Shown piece after piece: positions 35,262 to 48,500 of a stretch of DNA of 64,000 bases (its first letter is position 1; each line of letters starts with the position of its first letter). The DNA lies in contig JALJCO010001104.1 of the NCBI GenBank assembly GCA_023101725.1, positions 1 to 64,000 on the forward strand, written 5' to 3'. The notes under the pieces were generated by a model, which had not been told where the DNA came from, did no database searches, and worked only from the letters and a program-made list of their open reading frames with translations. Position numbers and translations under genes: made by a program. Origin of the DNA: Atherinomorus stipes. Its lineage: Eukaryota; Chordata; Actinopteri; Atheriniformes; Atherinidae.

Positions 35262-35658
35262 GGGAAAGCTGTATCACTGATACAAGAGCTGACGGGGGCC
35301 AGAGGCCAAGAGGAGGGACCACCGCTTTTATGTGTCAGTCCCTGAACTTGTTTCTTTCCTGAAATGTGAGAAATTTAAAGGGATGTAAGGGATTTGAAGA
35401 GTGCACTGTTCTGCCTGTGACTTGTACTTTAAGATGTACTGTTGATATAATTTTATAAAGAGCTACTTCATGCAGGGAATCAATATAAAACATTTTTATG
35501 ATTGTTTTTAGCACAGAGTAACTTTGATAATGACACTTGGCAAGCCTTGCTGTTGTGTGTGTGTAAAGAACTTTTTTTCTCATAGATTTCTACCCTTTTT
35601 TCACATTTCATGTGAATTTTTATGGTGATTGTGCATTGTATGTGAATGATCACATGGA

Positions 35659-35664
35659 AATAAA
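35659..35664 (+). terminator. fuca2 polyadenylation signal
   Basis: AATAAA about 400 bases after the fuca2 stop, with a T-rich stretch following within 40 bases. This is the best candidate 3' end of fuca2. Confidence 0.7.
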
Positions 35665-35879
35665 GCTTTACTGGACTGATTTATTCTGGATTATTTGATT
35701 TGATCAGTTTTGCTCTCCTTATCATACTTGGTGATTTCGTCCCTCTGGCGCCCCCTGCTGCCCACATGTATAACCGCCCTAGAAAACGCTTTGGACATTT
35801 TGAGACATTAAAGGTTCAAAGCTGATCGATGCACCTTCTAAACATAGATGACCCAGCCAAACAGGACTTTTCCGTATCT

Positions 35880-36425
35880 TATGTTAATTTTAGCCGCAGT
35901 GATGCCGTGTGTCCGCGGCACAGTGACCGGTAAGCGGCTCTGGTCCGCAGCGCGTCGGATAATCGTTTAAAGCTTTTATTGTAGATTAACTTTTCGCGCC
36001 ACCGAACCGCAGCAGAATCTAAAGGTGTCACCTGAGATGCTGCGTCCCGAGGAGGGCAGATCCAGATCACACTGTTGTGTCTGCTCTCTGTTGCACGCCT
36101 TTAAGGTGGGAGGTCCCTGTTGTGCAAATGTTCCATGACGTCCGCATGGGGGGTTTGCAAGGGGTTCTCGCGTCCATGCAATTCCCCCCTCCCCCGTCCC
36201 CTCCTCCTCATCTTGTCCCCGAGCAGGCTTTCCCCAGCCTGGGACCCACACATGACTGCAGATCCCCCCCAAACAAACAGCAAGCTAGGAGGATGCAAAT
36301 CACGTGTAGTCGGATACACACATTGTGGCGGACACACTGTTCTGCATGCAGCCAGTGAAGTGAGCTGAGACCGAAGATGGGATGTAGCATGATAAATGAG
36401 AGCCTGTGACATTTGAAGGTAAGAC
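35880..36425 (+). promoter_or_regulatory. CpG-richer block, possible hivep2 promoter/5' exon
   Basis: A GC- and CpG-richer segment (for example 35900-35970) stands out shortly after the fuca2 3' end. A GAAG/GTAAGA donor-like junction at 36417-36424 could close a non-coding first exon on the + strand. This is inference from composition; no transcript evidence is visible. Confidence 0.3.
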
Positions 36426-36852
36426 TACGTGGAATATGTGCACTTTGAAAGTGAGTAACAAAAAATTGTTAGCTTTATAAAAGGTCTGTTGTATATTAAC
36501 AGAAGTTTTATTTTTCTCTGCCCCCTATGATCATTTAATAATGAAAGTAAATGGAATGCTTGCCTAAAAAAAATGATTTCAAACAGCTGAATTAGACTTT
36601 AATCAATGCACTGACATTTAGAGTTGTCAAATATATGTTGAACTAATTCAGTTTAATATTAAGGTCAGTTTTAACATAGGCTACTCCAGCACTGTCCTGT
36701 TTCTGGAGCCATTTCTAATTCTTTATATTCACAAAAGCAGCTACCGAGATACTTTGAAACATATTCAAACAATAGAAATACTGTGAATGAGCTCAACTTG
36801 AACTCACACCATCCTAATGAGGTTGAGAATCAATATTTGGTATGAGAACCTA

Positions 36853-37352
36853 CAGTTGCCCTCAAATTTATTCATACCCTCCAATTAAAGAAAATGCTAA
36901 ATTCACAATAGTGATTCACATCAAGAAACTAATAATAAATAAAAAAAATTAAAAAATTTTAATTTAATTAAATGTATTATTGCTTTTAAATTGTAGTTGA
37001 AAATAATAATTTAAAAAAACCAAACAAACAAACTCTCCCAGACCAATTAGAGCACTTTTCCCATGAACAGTGGACCAACATACCTGTCAACAGGTGCAGA
37101 CGTCTGATTGGACTTTACAGAAAACACCTGATTGCAGTGATTGTCTCAAAGTGTTACTCAACAAAATTTAAGCTTTGGAGCCCCATCATGCTTGTTTACT
37201 TGTTTTATTTTCTGTGTTTTAATGTTTTTGTTGAACCTCAATTCAAAATGAATGTCAGATTTTCATAAAAAAATGTTACTTTGTTTAATTTTAACTAATT
37301 TCACTGGCATTTTTTTATTCTTTGATTGGAGGGCATGAATAATTTATCACTG
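36853..37352. mobile_element. TA-flanked inverted-repeat element, copy 3 of 3
   Basis: Begins CAGTTGCCCTCAAATTTATT after TA (36851-36852) and ends ATAATTTATCACTG before TA (37353-37354). The interior is the reverse complement of copies 1 and 2: 'CCATGAACAGTGGACCAACA' near 37061 mirrors their 'GGTCCACTGTTCATGG'. It is about 500 bp and non-coding. Confidence 0.78.
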
Positions 37353-37429
37353 TATTTCTGTATTTCATCACAACTTGAACCCTCTATACATGCCTTTTGG
37401 TAATTTGGTAGACAGTGTGTGACGTCTTG

Positions 37430-37860
37430 CTATGTTCCAGATTAAATTACAGATCTAGAGCATCGCATTGCAAATTTTTAATTCCTTCAACATGGAAATG
37501 ATAAATTATCACTTATTGCTCCTTTAAGGAGTCAAGAATATTTCTTCAGGCTTCTTGAAGGACTTTCCAAAGCTCTTCTTGGAGTGTTTTCTGCCTTTTT
37601 TGTTCTGTTTTCTATTAAGATGATCTCCCACTGCTTCAATAATGTTAAGGACCAGGCTCTGGGGAGGATCCACCACTTCATCAGACCTGTAGCCACTGAT
37701 TTTTGGTCCAGTTCTTGTCATTTGACAGACCTCCATTTCTCTTTTCTCTTTAAAATTGGCTTCTCGACATTTTCTAATGAGGCTTCAGTGGACAGAAGAT
37801 GAATCAGCTGAAGGTCCAAATGTGAGGCTCAGATTCTGTGTCAGGTCTGTTTCTTAAGGA
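37430..37860. mobile_element. Possible old DNA-transposon fragment
   Basis: The wording of 37540-37740 (ACTGCTTCAATAATGTTAAGG, 'GACCTGTAGCCACTGATTTT') reminds me of a dispersed fish transposon. I see no ends and no intact frame, so this is a weak call from memory. Confidence 0.3.
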
Positions 37861-38695
37861 CATCACTGTTCATCTGCTATGTATAGTTGTTTTTATTTCT
37901 AACACGTTTTCTTTTGCCCTATATTTGTTAAGTTTCCTGAAATTTCTCAAAGCATGCTGCACACCATATTGATTTATTGCAAGCTTTTGTCTGTAAGGGA
38001 TCCTCTTGGTGCAAAAGCACCATTATACAACAAGTCAGTCAAACTATGTGTTGAACCTTTCTGGGGAAAAAAAGGGAACAAATATGATAAGCTTTATCAA
38101 AGTGTGTAAAGATAAAATTTATGGTTGGTTCTTAAGTTATTTTTGTGTACCTATTTTCATTAAAATAATACATTTTTCAAAAATACATCCAGTCTGAAGG
38201 TAAAGCATTCATTTTAATAAAATAATTTTATAGCATATAATTGTTTTATCAATTTTGACAGATTCCAAATATATAAATATTTACATCTGATTATCATGCC
38301 AACATCTATATTAAAGAATTCTGTGCCATTAGCATTAGATCAGGAGTTGCTAGCTTGATTGATCTGTAGAAACATCATCTTCCTCATGTTTCATTTCTCA
38401 AATTTAAGCAGCCAAAAAACAAAGCGGGATGAGGGTGAAGTTAAGGGGCTCAAAAGCCCCATGGAGGTTGCTACTTTCCATCTGGACATATAAGCTAAAC
38501 ATTTGCTAATGCTAGCAACGTTACTGAACAGGCTAAGTGAATAGCGAGAGGTCTGAGTGCGCCACCTACTGGCGGGGAGGAATTAAACCTGTAGCTTTCA
38601 CCTTTAAATGGCTTAAACAAACTATTTTAGAAAATCCTCTGAAACTGACCAGGTAAAAATACTGGGCTGAAAATGAGTGAAAAAGCAGTGAATGT

Positions 38696-38714
38696 CCCCC
38701 CCCCCCCCCCCCCC
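38696..38714. repeat. Poly-C tract
   Basis: An uninterrupted run of 19 C followed by an A-run. Another C-run of 16 bases is at 39495-39510. Confidence 0.95.
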
Positions 38715-40483
38715 AAAAAAAAAAGAGATAAAAAACTGTGAGACACCTTTAGAAAGTCAGAAGATCTGTGGCTCAAGACTAACTAAACACATTAAAACTA
38801 AGTCTGGCTCAAGTGAAACAAAATATAAAGACATAAAGGGTATTTTTTTCCTTTTTGCTAAAATTCCTTAAACCAAATGAAGGCAACATCTTATCTTAAA
38901 GCCCAAGAAAAAATATTTTCCATCCCTTGTGTGATTTAATCTAACAGCTACCATTTAAAGAAGCCACATTTAGCGTCTATCAGTACAGGAAATGCAGCAC
39001 TGTATTATTATACGTTATTTCAGTGGAGGGTCGATACAGCTGAAGCCCATTTTGTCCGCTCGTTTCCGCTGTCTTTGTTCTGTAATCTGTGGAAGTAATT
39101 ATATATGTAGACAGGAACTGGGAAACTGTGACAGACGTTGGCATGGTTGCCATGGAAACACACAATCATGTCAGATTATTTTCAGGTACCGCTGCGATAA
39201 TGGCATAAGTGCGGCTGCCTGTGGGGCCGTCTGGAAGAGATGGAGCAACGAGGTGGAGAATGATCAAAGAGGGGATGAAGTTTTCTGAATGAAGCGATGC
39301 ATCAGGTGAAAAGTGGAGGCCTGCGGTGGGGGTGTCGTTAGCGTTGATGCTGCTGTGTGTTTGTGTTTGTATCAGCTGTTTGTTCAACCTGCAGGCTTCA
39401 GTTTCCCCTGTCAGGGATATCTCAGCCAAACATATGACCACCACTACAGCCAGCAGGGAGGAAAACCTCATTCCTTCCATTCATAAACACCCTACCCCCC
39501 CCCCCCCCCCATACCCCCCTCCTCCCCTCAGGTTTAGCACTAATATCATTAGAGGCCTGCTAGTAGTCGGGTGCATGTGTGGCATTCAATCACATGCAAA
39601 TTTGAAGCAAATCTGAGCCGGTCAGCAGGGCTGCGGTGTAGCTGCAGATAGTGGAAATGCCAAGCAGTGTGTGGAACATCCTGGGGGACAGACCATTATA
39701 TTTATAGAGACGAGCGACTTGACCTTCACTGCACACAGAGTATCAGCCATTTTAGTGCCGCTCCTCTAGACACTGTATACAGCATAATGGATCTCAGCTG
39801 CAGTGCAGTTAGTTAGCTTCAACTTCATCTTTGGCTTGTTAGAGGCTATATCTAATAATAGCTCTCTGCAATTCCATACTGAGGAGAGACAGTCAATACA
39901 CAGATTATGCATTCATTCTCTTACTGAATCCAGATAGAAATGCACTGTGAAATGAGGATTTTGTAGCACAGGAGATCAACGCTTCCCATTTGGGAAGGAT
40001 TCTGAACTCAGCGGTGAAGTTCAGCTGTAAGTCATTACATAAGTCTGGAGCCTTTGTTCTGCTGCGTAAGCTTAAGAGTAGGATCTCTGTTCAAAACGTC
40101 TGAGCCACAGTAAGCACAGCTGGTGCAGACCCAAAGCCAAGGACTCCTATTCATAGAGGTGCCCAGTTGTTCTCACCCCACTAGCACAGAGTGAAACTGA
40201 GGAGGATGGTCAAAGCGGGTGAATTATTTATAGTTGTGTAAATTACATTGTGTTGAGGGGCCAGAGTTTCCTGCAAATGAGTGATCGTAAATCAGTTCGC
40301 AATCAGGGGAATGACTTTGATGCACCGACAGACAGAAATGAGATCAGATTGAAATTTGCTCCAAGGGAAATATATATAAATTCCTGATTATGCTGCAAAG
40401 AAATGGCACAGAATACATACATGTAAAGCAGCAAGATGTATACTTGTAAAATATGGTAGCACAACTTTTGAGTTACAATGAAA

Positions 40484-41603
40484 CAGGGTTCCTATGGGTC
40501 CTGGAAAACCTGGAAAGCCTGAAAAATGATTGAACATTTTGCCAGTCATAGAAAATGAGAAAAAGAGTAAAATGTCCTAAAAAAAAAGTTTTTCCTTTTC
40601 TGTTTCGTGGCTGCTTTGCCTCCGTTTCATGGATTAAAATTTCAAATGCAAATTTCAGCTCCTAAAGGCCAATAAAGATAACCGATACCACATGCATACC
40701 TAATCATACCAAATCAAAAATTCCAACTGTATCAGGTAGTTTGTATCTAAAATAAGAAGAGAAAGTTGTTTGGAAGCAGTTTTGGGTCTTCCCTGTAAAG
40801 CAGAAGTTTTCTTTCCCTAATCGCAATATCTCAGAGAGAAAAGCTTAAAACTGTGATTTTCAACTTCTGCATCTCTGATCTTAAAAATTCCAACTGTATG
40901 GGGTAGTTAGTGCCTAGCATAAGAATAAAAAGTGGTTTGGAAGCAGCTTGGGGTTTCTGCAACTGCTTGAATGCCGTCCGGTTAAAAGCGTAGAGGTGGC
41001 CTGTGATTGGCTAGGATTGGCCACCCCGGCCACCCCCGTAGCTCTGCCCCTGCAGCCAGTGGCCGCTTCGCCTCTGAACTTTGTTGTTGCTTCATCGGCA
41101 CGTCGTCTCCGCTTCGTCGCTGCTTTGTCTCCACTTTGTCTCCGCTTTGTCGCTGATTCGTCTCCGCTTTGTCTCCATTTCGTCGCTGCTTCGTCACTGC
41201 TTCGTCACTGCTTCGTCTCCGCTTTGTCTCCACTTCGTCGCTGCTTCGTCACTGCTTTGTCTCCACTTTGTCTCCGCTTTGTCGCTGATTCGTCTCCGCT
41301 TTGTCTCCACTTCGTCGCTGCTTCGTCTCCACTTCGTCGCTGCTTCGTCACTGCTTCATCTCCGCTTTGTCTCCACTTCGTCGCTGCTTCGTCTCCGCTT
41401 CTTCGCTGCTTCATCTCTGCTTCGTCGCTGTAAAAAATATAAGCTACAACAGCAGAACACTTCTCCAAAAGCCTGGGGTGGAAGTTATTAGTCTATGTTG
41501 TGATAACTTGACTCGTTTTGTGGCAGCAGGAAAAGGAAAAGGAAAAGGAAAAGTCCCTGGAAATGTCCTGGAAAATAACTTCAAGAAAAAAGTGGGAACC
41601 CTG
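40484..41603. mobile_element. Non-autonomous inverted-repeat element carrying a minisatellite
   Basis: The ends CAGGGTTCC (40484) and GGAACCCTG (to 41603) are inverted, and subterminal TCCTGGAAAACCTGGAAA versus AGTCCCTGGAAATGTCCTGG motifs also suit a fish hAT-type element. The interior has an imperfect direct duplication (about 40720-40795 and 40889-40960, both beginning TTCCAACTGTAT) and then the 11-bp array. No target duplication could be read, so the superfamily is uncertain. Confidence 0.55.
41100..41430. repeat. 11-bp minisatellite, about 30 units
   Basis: Units of 11 bases alternate among forms such as GCTTTGTCTCC, ACTTCGTCGCT, GCTTCGTCACT and GATTCGTCTCC. Because 11 is not a multiple of three and the units lack stops, overlapping open frames of 83-161 codons arise on both strands. 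These are repeat artefacts, not genes. Confidence 0.95.
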
Positions 41604-42318
41604 TGAAATCTTAAATCAGTATGTCTTCAGTCTGGGTCTTAGTGTGACTTATCTAATTTTGTGCAAACTCTTGCTCAGAGGAAGTCATAAGATTTCCCAA
41701 GTTGTTGCGTTGATGCCGAGGCTGTGTTAAATTAAATCAACCCGTGCATCTCATTCACAGGACGAGGTTTTGCAGCTGCACATAATCTGCATTATTGTCC
41801 TGGTTTTTTTTTTTTGCTACGTTAATGACACCCCTCATCACGACTCTCCATTCACAAAGCAGATCCTGTCGTGACGGGAAGAACTGGCTCTGAACAGGCT
41901 GTGGGTGTCTCAGAATTCACAGAACAAGTCTAATTTCTGCAGCCGCCTCACAACCAGCCACATGCTGTCTTTCATTGAGTCCCTCTCAGTATACGCGCTG
42001 AATAGGCTCGCCTTGTAGGAAATGTACATTCAGAGCTGCAGCACCATGTGATTAGTCTTTCAGAGTCCTTTTTGCATTTTTCCCCTCTGCTCTGCGTATA
42101 TACACCGACATGTTCGGTGTATGAAACCGGATAAAAAGGGTTCATGAATGCATGTGCCAGACTGACTGTGTGTCAGCATCCATGCCAGGTTAAAATATGT
42201 GGTTGAAACAGAGGCTGAAGAAACAATGTCTTAGAGGAAAGGTGATGTTTTGGCTCCTTGGATCATGACAGCCGGCTTTCCACTGTGTGTGCGATGAGGC
42301 AGCTGCTGCTGTGCTTTC

Positions 42319-42393
42319 AACACACACACACACAGAAGCACAGAGAGCGAGAGAGAGAGGGAGAGGGGAGAGAGAGAGAGAGAGAGAGAGAGG
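42319..42393. repeat. (CA)n and (GA)n microsatellites
   Basis: A CA tract at 42319-42334 is followed by an imperfect GA tract to 42393. Confidence 0.95.
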
Positions 42394-45300
42394 AAAAGCG
42401 TCCTTAAACGTGGGCTGTTGTGTAATCCTTCCCAGGGCCCCTTTGCTATTTTTGTGCCTGGGTCCGCACGTCACGGTTGGGTATTTTCTCTGGTGACTAG
42501 CTCGCATCAATAGATCTTCTAATGTACACCCAGTCGGCCAGCAGCTTCGTGACTGATGGGACTTTACCTTGCTGATTTCTTTTATTATTATCATTACCCG
42601 GACATGAGAAGAATGGAGAAACGGACTATGCAGTATGAGGAATGTCACATGTGACTGTCGATATGGGACAGGGGACTATTCAAATGTCAGGTTTGTATGA
42701 GGATTATATTTGATATCTGAATGTCAGCTGCTGTATGAGCCGAGGCTTTTTCCCACCAGGCTGTGTGCTTTGTGTCATTGTGATCCCAGCGAGAGTTGTT
42801 GATTCATTCTGCATGTTATGTTGCTGTGAGAGCAACACAGAGGCTTTTACCATCCAGCTTCTTTTCAAGCCAGTCATCTCCTTACGATATTTATGGAGTG
42901 GTTGTCAGCGTGAGACCTCATGCCTGTTCCCTTTAATGGCCAACTTAGCCTCTAATGATGTAATGCAGCGGCATAACGATGCTCTCCGTAGCCAGCATTT
43001 GTTTGCTCATTGTCTTCTCTCATAGCAGTCAGGGATATGCCCCCACGAATGTCTGCTGTTCAAATAAACGTCTCCGCGGAGTCGTATCTCCATCCATGCG
43101 GACATACTGTACCACACTCAGCCCACAATCACCCTGAAACACACCTACTGCCACCCACCTGCCTCCTGTTGTTGCACGTCATTGCTGCTGTGTCATATAT
43201 TTTTGTAAAGGTGAGAGCTTGGGAGGAATTTGCAGGGGAAACAAACAAAAAGAAAAAAAAAAAGTCGGAGCTGTCAGTGAGACTGAATGTGTTTCCACTC
43301 TGCCGTGCTTAGTTCAAAGGTATGCATTGTTTCTGACGGTCTTATCTCATTGTCACTCTGCACTCATATACCCCTTCCCTCCTCTCGTGGCTCACAGAGG
43401 ATGGAAACTAAGCAATGAGGTCACCTTGAAAGGGAGCTCCCTCCCAGGCCTCTGAATGATGTTACCCCCCCAGGCACCCCCACTTAGTTTACCTCTGTAA
43501 ACCTCCCCATTGAAACATGGATCATTCCAATCTAGCCCCCACCTTCACTCAACCCCCCCTTACATCCTTCACAGCTTTTTGCTGTAACCTACAGTAGAAG
43601 GAGCCCCGTTAATCTATCTGAAGCAGAGCTACTGGAACGGAAAGAGGCTGAAGAGGGAATTTAAAAACAAGAACGAGGTGGAAGACCTGCTTTCAGGCAT
43701 CTCTCAGCATCTCGAGAGTCACCTTGGTTTCTCATCCTGTGGCTTGTGCTCGAGCGGTGTGCTAACAAAGAAAGGAGGAGAGCGAGCACAGGAGAGTGAG
43801 AGTCGGAGGATGTCCTAATTAAGGGGAACTCAGAGGGTTTGAACCAGATAATCTTACATAACCTCGTTAGGGAGGACACAGCGTTTGATACTGAGAAGAT
43901 GGAAACGACGTGTCCTCAGATACCCATGCCCGTGATATGAAGTGAAGGTGTAGTGGCCAAACCAGTTCCCTGTAACCACAGGCGCGATGCTGCTTCCTGC
44001 TGGAGTCGGGCATGTTTACGTACAGTACAGCATGTGCTCCTGTGCAGATCAATGTGCAGATGACACTGATAACTCAGGCAGGTGTGGATGTTTCAGTCCC
44101 ACAGGAGACCTGCAATGATGGCAGACTGGATGAAAGAGCAGATTTAAACAACTGCTTTGATGAAAAGATGCAGATAAAGTAATGGTGCTTCATCTCTTGT
44201 GTGTGCTGGCACATATTGTATATGCATGCCAGTTTTACTGCCACAAATGAAAAGAGAATATTTGCAATGCAAAAACTGTTCTGTGCAATCAGCGATTCCT
44301 GTGTATATTTATAAAGATTTGAGTCTGCAGGTACAGTCATATGTTACTGGAACGTGTCCAGATCTTTTATTTCAGTAAAAGTAACCCAACAACAATGTAA
44401 ATATTGTGACATTAAAAGGAAAAAGTCCTACATTAGAAATTAGAAAGTAAGAACTGAGTAAAATGTAATATTTTAGTAAAAGTACTTGTTTGGTCCCTCT
44501 TACTGATACTGTTTATATGATACCCTTAAAAACAGCAGTGTGTGAGCATCTTATTGTTGTTTAATCTGCTGATTTGAAATGAAAAACAGATTTCTTCAGT
44601 TTTTCATTTCCAAACACAAAATATTTGTTTTGCTGTTGTTTTTTAAAACCTCTCTCAGAGTCTTTGGAGAAATTATTAGATAAATCTATGATTATTGAGA
44701 TCAATCATAGCATTTTTCACAGAAAAAATTCTACTTGGTGGAGCTTTGAACAAATTCATCATCTGAAACATGAGCCTGACTTTATAGATTTTGTCCTTTA
44801 CAGACTTTTCACATCACCCACTGTGTAAATTCTTCATCTTAGAAAGAAGTAAAGCTGTCAAATAAATGTAGAAAAAGCAATATTACCCTGTGAGCTGGAC
44901 TGGACTGGATTAGGATAAAATAGAAACACATACGCACCAGAAAAAATGTACTTAAGTCTACTACTATAGTAACTGAAGATAAAGCATTAAGGCTGGTATT
45001 GTTTTTCTTGTTTCCCACTCAGCCTCTAGCTCTTACACACAAATACACACTCTTAAAATAAACCTGTACACATGAAAAACCATTTATGACACACACCGCA
45101 GCGCTGGCACGCACATTCATTAGGTTTCGGGAAATTTAGGGCGTCTGCCAGGGTTGACATGAGGTACCTTTGCAAAGAGGTCATTTTTTCCACTCATGCT
45201 GTGATGGAGCTCATTATGAATTTTATACTCCAGTTTAATCAGAGGGACTTATGGGAAACAGCTTTGAATAGCTCTAACTTTCAGGCAGTGGACTTTTTTT

Positions 45301-45423
45301 ATTCTACTTTTTCTTCTTTTTATACTTTTACAGCTCGCTTTTATAGATGTTTATGTGCTTGTATTTTATCTAAAAACATCCCTAATAGGGTGATCTAACT
45401 CTTTTCTTTCTTATTTCTTTCAG

Positions 45424-45491
45424 ATGACCCTTCCCTGCAATTCACATACATGTTAATATCACTACAGTTACATAACAGATATCATCCTTGA
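45424..45491 (+). promoter_or_regulatory. Two short upstream ORFs before the hivep2 start
   Basis: If splicing enters at 45424, the mRNA has ATG frames at 45424-45456 (10 codons) and 45450-45491 (13 codons), overlapping each other and out of frame with the main ATG at 45524. Such frames often lower translation of the main product; the effect here is inferred. Confidence 0.5.
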
Positions 45492-45523
45492 AAATCGATT
45501 GCAAAGGAAGTGACATTGGATTC

Positions 45524-48500
45524 ATGGAGTCACTTGAAACTACTGCAGGGGTGAAAAGCTCCTCTGAGGGTCAGGAGAGAAATGCTGCACAGAAAAAAGG
45601 CACATCAGAGCCTGCACAGACAAAGAGAAGACCATCGGTGGAGTTGGAAGCCAAAGGGTGGCACCGCCAGCAAGAAGAAGCTCAGAGCAGAGATGGGTGC
45701 GGTTTGAAAGAAATGTCTGACTCAGGGAAATCTCTGCAATTAGAAGATCAGCTCTCCCAAACCCAGTCCACAAGCCATCAAGACTATGAGGTGTCCTCAT
45801 TTCCACAACAGTCCACCAAGCCATTTCCTGTTGGCAGACAGAAAGTTTCAGCACAGTCACCAGGACCCGCGTCTCAAAAGAAGACTCCTGCTTCACCCGA
45901 AGTCCAGCAGTGTTCCCATTCAGGGATGGATCAGCTGTCAGAGGCAGTGTCTAAGGTGGAACAGAAACCACAAAAACCAGGGAAGTATGTTTGCGATTAC
46001 TGTGGAAGGGCCTGTGCCAAACCCAGTGTGCTGAAGAAACATATCCGCTCGCACACCGGAGAACGGCCCTATCCATGCGTCCCCTGTGGATTCTCCTTCA
46101 AAACCAAGAGCAACCTTTACAAACACAGAAAGTCCCATGCTCACTCGGTCAAAGCTGGAACAGTGCCATTCTCAGAACTTGGTTCTTACAATGCCAACAC
46201 AGACCAGGGGTCTTTTGAAGGGGAAGGAGAGCTATTCTCCGATGCTGAGCAAAGCACGGACACGGACGAGGACACTCTTAATGACCCGCTGCTGCTGCTG
46301 GACTCTCCAATGGAGGGATCAGATAACACTGCTGTAAAAGTACTAAATCTCATAGCTCAGAAAAAGGGAGCCACGTCAATGTCAGCTCAGGATGGTTCAT
46401 CCCAACCCCAAGAAATCAATGCACCTCCTGTCACGGCCGAGGCCAGCCGTGCCGTTCAATCTTGCACGATCAAACAGAGGCTTGCACTTCGACTTTCTGA
46501 AAAAAGAAGCAGTGACTCTGAGCACAATCTGTCACTCCCGAGTCAGTCCAGCAAGGGCAGCACGGACTCGGGCTACTTCTCACGCTCTGAGAGCTCAGAG
46601 CACCAGACCGGTCCCCCAAACACGAATGCAAAGTCCTATCAAGAGATTATGTTCGGAAAGTGTTATCGGCCGAGTCCTAAACAGGCGTCAGCTTTTGTGG
46701 CTTTCAGCGCAGACTCGAGTGAATACACCGGCAAAGGCGTGTCCCGCGTTTTCACCCAAGAAAAGGACACAGTCGAGTCAATCAAAATCAACACTAAATC
46801 ATTCACAAGGGAGGAGATAAAAGAGCCGCAGTTAGACGTCGGCTCTGACATGGGGCCTCTGATCAGAAGCAACTCCATGCCAACGTCCTCAGCAGTGTGT
46901 CTGACGATGCCTCAAGCCCTCAGAGGCAGCCACTCGTTTGATGAGAGAACAAGCACCGGGGGCATGAGGAGACTCAGGCGGCAAGCTGCTTTCGAGCTAT
47001 CCGCGCATGATGGCCACACAGACGCTGACAGCCATGGAAAAATGAGCGAGAGTGGCATTTCACCCTCAGGACTGGAAATGGAAAACTTCCCCTCCGTGGT
47101 GCCGAGTATGAGCCATCAGAAACATGCTGTGGAACTGGCAACACGGAAGCGTCGCAAAGAGAAGCGGGAAGAGGAAGATTTGCCGGCTCAATATGAGGGG
47201 TATCATGAGCAGTGTGAGGAAATGTTTGATTCAAGCAAGGACTATGATTTAAAACAAGCTGCTATGGGCATTATGGCTTTAGGGAGAGGACATTTGGACA
47301 GGTGTGACATGGACATATCGGTGAGCTCTGAAATGTTGGGGAGAAAAACCTTAGGGAATGTAATTTCTGTTATCCAGCACACAAACTCAATAAACAGGCC
47401 TCTCCCTGAACAGTCAGAGTCTTACAAATATCACAGTCAGAGATTGGAAACTATGTCTTCTTTTCAAGCAATGGAGGCAAGTGACTCTCTGGAGATGGAA
47501 CGTGACAGTAGATTAGGGCAGCCAGTTCAGTTGGGGCCCAAACTTGTGCGACAGCCCAACATACAAGTCCCAGAAATCAGGGTCACAGTTGAGCCTGATA
47601 GTCCAGAAAAAGCTCCCGAAGTGCAGGTGAAGGAGCCAGAGAAGCACGTGGAGGAGTTTCAGTGGCCTCAAAGGAGCGAAACTTTAGCACAATTCCCTCC
47701 AGAGAAGCTCCCTCCAAAGAAGAAAAGGCTTCGCTTAGCTGAAATTGAGCACTCCTCTGGTGAATCTAGCTTTGAGTCCGCCTGTACTAGTCTCTCCCGC
47801 AGCCCGAGCCAGGACAGCAACTTATCTTATAGCTCCACTTTTTCTTTTGACAGGGAGGAGAGCTTGAAGTCAGTCTCTCCAGCCAGGCAAGATGAATTTG
47901 GGAAGCCGCTAGAGCTCTTAGCTGTACCGGGGAGCGGGCACTCCCTCTCTGTGCTCAACCAACGTCAGCAGCATGAAATGAGACGCTCCTCCTCAGAGCA
48001 GGCGCCTTGCAACTTGCGCAAGGAGTTCCCAGAGGTACGCAGCATATCATTTGACTATGGCAGCCTCTCTCCAACATCCAAAGTTAGACACGTGGATATC
48101 AGCGCTTTGAAGGAGAGGAGGAGGGGAAACTTGGTGCGACAGGAGTCACTGAATATGGATACCGAAGTATCACAAGTCCCATCACAAGTGTTTCCACAGT
48201 ACCTCAGCAGCGCCTCCCCTCCATTCACGGCAGCCACGGCTCTGCCGCGGACTTTGCCAATATTTTCTACCGGGAACGCATTTCCCCAGCTGCCTCATCC
48301 GAGCCTGTTAGTCCCAGTTAGAATCCAGACTCACGTGCCATCCTTTGGCAGTATCACATACACATCAGTATCGCAGATTTTTGACAATCAGTACGACAGC
48401 ATTAGCGCTGCTGCATCCATCCTTCAGAGTCAAACGTTACGGTTGTCTGGAAATGTTGATTCTCATCATGTATTCGCTCACACAAAACCGCCTACACCTC

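Larger units (their letters stand above)
35665..45423. other. Long region upstream of the hivep2 coding exon
   Basis: No protein-coding exon is supported on either strand. Open frames at 40.9-41.5 kb are produced by a tandem repeat. Known vertebrate HIVEP2 genes have several non-coding 5' exons spread over long introns, so part of this region is probably hivep2 5' UTR, promoter and introns. Repeats within it are listed separately. Confidence 0.6.

Noticed and set aside
40948..41491. Overlapping open frames of 161 and 136 codons (+) and 83 and 87 codons (-)
   Set aside because: They are generated by the 11-bp minisatellite, have repeat composition in every frame and match no protein family.
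42190..42648. 152-codon - strand frame
   Set aside because: It spans the CA/GA microsatellite and has repeat-driven Ser/Leu composition.
45488..45523. hivep2 frame beginning with TTG at 45488
   Set aside because: TTG is an unlikely start in a vertebrate; the in-frame ATG at 45524 in reasonable context is preferred.
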